From Parvularcula sp. (lineage in GTDB: Bacteria; Pseudomonadota; Alphaproteobacteria; Caulobacterales; Parvularculaceae): a stretch of DNA of 9,111 nucleotides. The notes under the pieces were generated by a model, which did not search any database, had not been told where the DNA came from, and saw nothing but the letters and a program-made list of their open reading frames with translations. The position numbers and the translations under genes are program-made. This document shows positions 5,449 to 9,111 of this stretch, piece by piece. The DNA lies in NCBI GenBank assembly GCA_003506635.1, contig DNZB01000390.1, positions 1-9,111 of the forward strand. Reading direction: 5' to 3'. Positions within the stretch are counted from its first letter, which is position 1. Every line of letters starts with the position of its first letter.

Positions 5449-6204
5449 GTGCTGGAGCCTTGGCAACTTGCGCTGCTCGCCGTCGCCGGTTTCGCATCGG
5501 GATGGATCAACGTCATCGCCGGCGGCGGGTCGTTGTTGACGGTTCCCGTTATGGTTTTCCTCGGCCTGCCTGGTCCTGTGGCCAACGGCACCAACCGGAT
5601 CGCCATCATCGCGCAAAACATTACTGCGGTCGGCGCATTTTTCAGGAACGGTCTTTCCGACTTCCGCCTGTCGATCACGCTCGCGCTCGCGGCGTCGATC
5701 GGCGCCTATTTCGGCGCGCAAGTCGGCGTTCGGCTTGAGGGCGCGGCGTTCAACAATGTCGTCGCCGCGGTGATGATCGCGGTGTTGATCCTGATGGCGA
5801 CGGGTGAAGACAAAGGCAAGGCGCGCCCAGATGCGGCGTCGAAAGCGAGGAACCTCGCGACCGGCCACATTCTGATGGTCGGCGCCGGCTTCTGGGGCGG
5901 CTTCATTCAGATCGGCGTCGGCTTCCTGATGATGCCGATCCTCTACCGCGTCATGGGGCTCGACCTTGTTCGCACCAACATGCACAAGGTCTTCATCGCG
6001 CTCGTTTTCTCGTTCGTCGCGCTGTGGGTGTTCGCGTCGAAAGCGCCGATCGCCTGGGAGGCGGGGGCGGCGCTCGCCGCCGGGAACGCCGTGGGCGGAT
6101 GGATGGGCGCGCATGCGACGATGACGCGCGGGGAGAAGTTCATCAAGCGCGCGCTCTTCGCCGTCCTCGCCGCGATGGCTTTAAAGCTCGTCTTCTTTCC
6201 CTAG
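5449..6204 (+). CDS. TSUP (TauE/SafE, former DUF81) family membrane permease
   Basis: About 251 residues from the GTG at 5449, made of seven or eight hydrophobic segments in two similar halves, as in the TSUP family of inner-membrane exporters/importers of sulfite, sulfonates and other organic or sulfur anions. The first half carries ASGWINVIAGGGSLLTVPV and GLPGPVANGTNRIAI, the family hallmark (GxxNxxAGGG...P...A.GTN). The second half repeats the pattern with GAGFWGGFIQIGVGFLMMP and the following VRTNMHKVF. A charged cytoplasmic loop (GEDKGKARPDAASKAR) divides them. The substrate is not predictable. Start choice is weak: the GTG has only GGGGA three bases upstream, and a TTG at 5434 would add five residues. 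No functional partner is adjacent; the outer membrane protein gene follows after 197 bases. Confidence 0.9.
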   Translation: MLEPWQLALLAVAGFASGWINVIAGGGSLLTVPVMVFLGLPGPVANGTNRIAIIAQNITAVGAFFRNGLSDFRLSITLALAASIGAYFGAQVGVRLEGAAFNNVVAAVMIAVLILMATGEDKGKARPDAASKARNLATGHILMVGAGFWGGFIQIGVGFLMMPILYRVMGLDLVRTNMHKVFIALVFSFVALWVFASKAPIAWEAGAALAAGNAVGGWMGAHATMTRGEKFIKRALFAVLAAMALKLVFFP

Positions 6205-6401
6205 CGCGCCGGCACGTCGAAGGCGTTTTCGGCGCCGCCGGCTTCACGAAGTCATGACGGCGCGCGCTGAGCCTGCTCACTGAAGTGTGTCCGCCGTCAC
6301 CGAATTGTCGGCGGTCAGTGATCGTTCGATGCGGCATCGTTTGCTCCGCCGAGCTTATTCTTTGCTGGGAGCCGGCGCGCAGCGGAAAGAAGAGGCCAAA
6401 C
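6205..6401 (+). promoter_or_regulatory. Leader region of the outer membrane protein gene
   Basis: The 197 bases before the porin-like gene begin with GC-rich repeats of GCCGGC/GGCGCC that could form stems behind the permease gene, but with no T-run to mark a terminator. AAGAGG (6390-6395) is the ribosome-binding site, six bases before the ATG at 6402. The open frame reaching back to 6285 lacks such a site and is not used as the start. Confidence 0.4.
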
Positions 6402-7109
6402 ATGTCGAAGTTCAAGATTCTGGCGATCGTGGGGATGTCCAATGTGGCGATGATGGCGGGCGCCGCGTCGGCTGGCGATCTTTTTGAAACCAACGAGAGT
6501 CATTCGGGACCTTACATTTCGGTTTCGGGCGGCGGCGTATTCGCCAATGACTCAAATTTTGTCGGACCGGCAGGCGGAATCGCGTTCGAGAATGACACCG
6601 GCTACACGATCAACGGCGCGGTCGGCTATCGATTCCCGATGCGGATCCTCGGCGTCTTGCAGCCGCGCGTGGAAGTCGAGGGGGGCTATATCGACGCTGA
6701 TATCGATGGGTCGAACCTCGCCTTTCCGGGCGGCGGCGAGACGATCGGCGATCAGTCCGCTGTGACGATCTATCTCAACAGCTATCTCGATCTGCGTTTC
6801 AGCGATCGTCAACGGCTCGTCCCCTATATCGGCGGCGGCGTCGGCGCGGCGTTCCTCGACTTCGAAGCGCGCCAGTCCTTCGGTTCGGCGGCGCCGATCC
6901 CGATCGGCTTTTCCGACCAGACCGTGTTCGCCGGACACGCCGCCGTCGGCGCGACCTATGAGTTGACCGACCGGCTCGAGCTCTTCGGCGAGGGGCGGTA
7001 TTTTCGCTTTTCCGATGTCGATCTCGCTTTCGCCGGGCCGCCGGCGTTCAATGATGACGGGCGCATTGACGGCTATATGGCGAGCGCCGGACTGCGCTGG
7101 CGATTCTAG
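6402..7109 (+). CDS. Outer membrane beta-barrel protein, Omp25/OmpA-barrel-like
   Basis: A 235-residue protein from the ATG at 6402. The signal peptide MSKFKILAIVGMSNVAMMAGAASA, probably cut after ASA at residue 24, is followed by alternating polar and hydrophobic strands typical of an eight-stranded barrel: GPYISVSGGGVF, YTINGAVGYRF, PRVEVEGGYI, SYLDLRF, LVPYIGGGVGAAF, TVFAGHAAVGATYEL, LELFGEGRYFRFSD, and a final strand GYMASAGLRWRF. The C-terminal phenylalanine on a strand with alternating aromatics is the BAM recognition signal. The arrangement fits the OMP_b-brl group that includes Omp25/Omp31-type proteins of alphaproteobacteria. Likely roles are membrane integrity or adhesion; no channel substrate can be inferred. 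It appears to be transcribed alone. Confidence 0.88.
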   Translation: MSKFKILAIVGMSNVAMMAGAASAGDLFETNESHSGPYISVSGGGVFANDSNFVGPAGGIAFENDTGYTINGAVGYRFPMRILGVLQPRVEVEGGYIDADIDGSNLAFPGGGETIGDQSAVTIYLNSYLDLRFSDRQRLVPYIGGGVGAAFLDFEARQSFGSAAPIPIGFSDQTVFAGHAAVGATYELTDRLELFGEGRYFRFSDVDLAFAGPPAFNDDGRIDGYMASAGLRWRF

Positions 7110-7289
7110 CCGCGGCCCGCGCCGGGGAGAGTCAAGCCCTCGTTTTCCGGAGGCGATTTGACGCGAGACCATGATGTCCGCCTGCTTTGACAGGCCGGTC
7201 GGGCGGGGGCAGGTTTCGCGCCTTATTCGCCGTAAAGCCGAAGCGCGCGGATGCGCGCTTCCGCCTCCGGAAAGCCAAGGGAACCTTCG
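7110..7289 (+). promoter_or_regulatory. Leader region of the prpD-prpB operon
   Basis: These 180 bases hold the signals for the prp genes. AAGGGA (7277-7282), seven bases before the ATG at 7290, is the ribosome-binding site for prpD. A GGAGG at 7149-7153 precedes only a 10-codon TTG frame and a 40-codon frame starting at 7171, neither convincing. I saw no TTTGCAAA-type operator of the short-chain fatty acyl-CoA regulators and no sigma-54 promoter. Confidence 0.35.
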
Positions 7290-8831
7290 ATGATCACGCA
7301 CGCCGTCCGCGCGCACCGTTCGAAAGACAATCTGAAGCGCGAGGACCAGCTCGCCTGGAAAATCGCCGAGGTCGCGGCCGATCCCGTCGCAGTCGACGCC
7401 GAGGCGACCGACATGATCATAAATCGCATCATCGACAATGCATCTGTAGCGATCGCGTCGCTCAATCGCGGCCCGATCAAATCAGCGCGGGCGATGGCTT
7501 ACGCCCATCCGCGCAAGGGCGGGGCGAGCCTCTTCGGCGCGTCGGCGGATCTGGCGGTTTGCGCCGAATGGGCCGCCTGGGCGAACGGCACGGCCGTGCG
7601 CGAACTCGACTTTCACGACACGTTTCTGGCAGCTGATTACTCGCACCCTGGCGACAATATTCCCGCGGTGCTCGCGGTCGCACAGCAATGCGGGCGTGAC
7701 GGCAACGCGCTCGTGCGCGGCATCGCGACGGGCTATGAGATTCAGGTGAACCTCGTGAAGGCGATCTGCCTTCATGAACACAAGATCGACCACATCGCCC
7801 ATATCGGGCCGTCGGCGAGCGCTGCGGTAGGCACGCTGCTTGGTCTGCCTACGGAGGTTATCTACCAGGCGGTGCAGCAGGGCCTCCACACGACGATCAC
7901 GACTCGCCAGTCGCGCAAGGGCGAAATCTCAACATGGAAGGCATTTGCGCCCGCTTACGCCGGCAAGCAGGCGATCGAATCGGTCGATCGCTGTATGCGC
8001 GGGGAGGGCGCGCCGAGCCCTGCTTACGAGGGCGAGGACGGTCCGATCTCGTTCATCCTCAACGGCCGCACCTGGCGCGATCAGGGCAAGAGCCCCTATG
8101 AGCCGACATACCACGTGCCGCTGCCCGCCAAGGGCGAGGCCAAGCGCGCAATCCTTGAGACCTACACGAAGGAGCATTCCGCGGAATACCAGAGCCAGGC
8201 GCTCATCGACCTCGCCTTCCGCATGGGGCGCGAGATTGAAAAGCGCGGCGGCTTCGACAAGGTGAAATCCGTCGTCCTCCACACCTCGCATCACACGCAT
8301 TACGTCATCGGCACCGGCTCCGGCGATCCGCAGAAGATGGACCCGAACGCCAGCCGCGAAACGCTCGACCACTCGATCATGTACATCTTCGCTGTCGCGC
8401 TGCAGGACGGCGAGTGGCACCATGTGAAATCCTATGCGCCGGAACGCGCCAAGCGCACCGACACCGTGCGGCTATGGCACAAGATCTCGACCGTCGAAGA
8501 CCCGGAATGGACGCGCCGCTATCATTCCCACGACCCGAAGGAAAAAGCCTTCGGCGCGCGCGTCGTCGTGACCTTCGAGGACGGCTCCCAGCTCGCCGAC
8601 GAACTCGGAATCGCCAACGCCCACCCCTTCGGCGCGCGCCCCTTCCGGCGCCCCGAGTACATCAAGAAGTTCCGCACCCTGACGGATGATATCCTCGACC
8701 CGAAGGAATCGGCGCGGTTTCTCGATCTCGTCCAGCGCCTGCCAAACCTCACGGCGGCGGAGGTGTTGCTGCTCAATCCCGTCGCGCCGAAGGGCTATTT
8801 GCAGGAGAATCCGGCGAAGGGGATATTCTAA
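7290..8831 (+). CDS. prpD: 2-methylcitrate dehydratase, MmgE/PrpD family
   Basis: A 513-residue cytoplasmic protein from the ATG at 7290, somewhat longer than the roughly 480 of enteric PrpD. PrpD dehydrates 2-methylcitrate to 2-methyl-cis-aconitate in the methylcitrate cycle, which converts propionyl-CoA plus oxaloacetate to pyruvate and succinate. The MmgE/PrpD core is clear: [20 protein letters not shown] at about 81-100, then the active-site stretch DFHDTF (107-112) and [12 protein letters not shown] (115-126), [27 protein letters not shown], the conserved [26 protein letters not shown] and [12 protein letters not shown]. The C-terminal domain holds the [17 protein letters not shown] strand region. 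Its TAA shares one base with the ATG of prpB (TAATG), so the genes are translationally coupled. The alternative start at 7251 lacks a ribosome-binding site. Confidence 0.93.
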   Translation: MITHAVRAHRSKDNLKREDQLAWKIAEVAADPVAVDAEATDMIINRIIDNASVAIASLNRGPIKSARAMAYAHPRKGGASLFGASADLAVCAEWAAWANGTAVRELDFHDTFLAADYSHPGDNIPAVLAVAQQCGRDGNALVRGIATGYEIQVNLVKAICLHEHKIDHIAHIGPSASAAVGTLLGLPTEVIYQAVQQGLHTTITTRQSRKGEISTWKAFAPAYAGKQAIESVDRCMRGEGAPSPAYEGEDGPISFILNGRTWRDQGKSPYEPTYHVPLPAKGEAKRAILETYTKEHSAEYQSQALIDLAFRMGREIEKRGGFDKVKSVVLHTSHHTHYVIGTGSGDPQKMDPNASRETLDHSIMYIFAVALQDGEWHHVKSYAPERAKRTDTVRLWHKISTVEDPEWTRRYHSHDPKEKAFGARVVVTFEDGSQLADELGIANAHPFGARPFRRPEYIKKFRTLTDDILDPKESARFLDLVQRLPNLTAAEVLLLNPVAPKGYLQENPAKGIF

Positions 8832-9111
8832 TGCTCTTCACCAAGAAACACGCCGCCGAAAAGCGCGCCGACTTCCGGGCGAAGCTGAAGTCCGGAAAGC
8901 TGTTGCAGTTTCCGGGCGCCTTCAATCCGCTGTGTGCGCAATTGATCGAGCGCAAGGGCTTTGACGGCGTCTATATCTCGGGCGCGGTGATGAGCGCCGA
9001 TCTCTGCCTTCCTGACATCGGCATCTCGACGATGACGGAATTCGCGGAGCGAGGGCACCAGATCGGGCGCGTCACCGACCTGCCGACCATCATCGACATC
9101 GACACCGGCTT
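8831..9111 (+). CDS. prpB: Methylisocitrate lyase, partial (3' end beyond window)
   Basis: The first 93 residues of a PrpB-like protein of the isocitrate lyase/PEP mutase superfamily, normally about 290-300 residues. PrpB cleaves 2-methylisocitrate to pyruvate and succinate. The visible motifs are FPGAFNPLCAQLIERKGFDGVYISGAVMS at 27-55 (the YxSG substrate loop), LPDIGISTMTEF at 60-71, and IDIDTG at 88-93, where the aspartates correspond to the Mg2+-binding DxD. The catalytic Cys loop (KKCGH) lies past the window. Other superfamily members such as oxaloacetate decarboxylase or carboxyphosphonoenolpyruvate mutase are possible on this fragment, but the coupling to prpD supports PrpB. The order prpD-prpB with the genes overlapping differs from the enteric prpBCDE order; a prpC is expected downstream or elsewhere. 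Confidence 0.92.
   Translation, partial: MLFTKKHAAEKRADFRAKLKSGKLLQFPGAFNPLCAQLIERKGFDGVYISGAVMSADLCLPDIGISTMTEFAERGHQIGRVTDLPTIIDIDTG

Noticed and set aside
5389..6114. A 241-codon minus-strand frame opposite the TSUP permease
   Set aside because: Its translation is a charge-rich low-complexity string (many R, D, E, H) typical of the antisense of a hydrophobic high-GC gene; the plus-strand product is a clear membrane protein.
7171..7293. A 40-codon frame whose TGA overlaps the prpD start (ATGA), and a 10-codon TTG frame at 7158 behind a GGAGG
   Set aside because: The 40-codon frame has no properly spaced ribosome-binding site, the 10-codon one has no attenuator-like residues or stem-loops after it, and neither product looks like a protein.
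6552..7316. A 254-codon minus-strand frame opposite the outer membrane protein gene
   Set aside because: Antisense shadow in a GC-rich gene; the plus strand has a signal peptide, barrel strands and a C-terminal Phe.

Overview
This is a high-GC window whose gene content and RNA organisation fit an alphaproteobacterium. The main clues are a 6S RNA directly upstream of a 5-formyltetrahydrofolate cyclo-ligase gene, a YmdB-type phosphoesterase overlapping that gene, a YebC gene nearby on the same strand, and an Omp25-like outer membrane barrel. The genus cannot be fixed from the sequence alone.

Layout, left to right. (1) Minus strand, 1-683: yebC, with its 3' end off the window. (2) Plus strand, 764-1513: a classical short-chain dehydrogenase divergent from yebC. 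(3) Plus strand, 1616-3427: a two-gene cassette behind an AT-rich leader. It encodes a small exported, probably lipid-anchored protein of unknown function, then a lipoprotein with a zinc-metallopeptidase (HExxH ... ExxxE) signature. The genes share one base at TGATG. The first gene is out of frame as sequenced because of an eight-G run exactly at its lipobox. (4) Minus strand, 3450-5058: 6S RNA (ssrS), then 5-FCL (ygfA), then the YmdB-type phosphoesterase, the last two overlapping by four bases. (5) 5088-5448: a gene-free stretch unusually rich in stem-loops, with a T7 and a G9 run. (6) Plus strand: a TSUP/TauE-SafE-type permease (5449-6204), an eight-strand-type outer membrane barrel protein (6402-7109), and the start of a methylcitrate-cycle operon with prpD (7290-8831) followed, sharing one base, by prpB (8831 to the window end).

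How it fits together. Most of the window is housekeeping: growth-phase control of RNA polymerase (6S RNA), folate one-carbon salvage (5-FCL), a translation or regulatory factor (YebC), and propionate breakdown (PrpD and PrpB). The accessory part is 1514-3427, which sits with the SDR between ymdB and yebC and interrupts what may once have been a continuous minus-strand run. The best candidate for something undescribed is this exported-protein/metallopeptidase-lipoprotein pair, whose first gene may be switched by a G-tract. No CRISPR array, tRNA, rRNA, prophage or intact transposase was seen.
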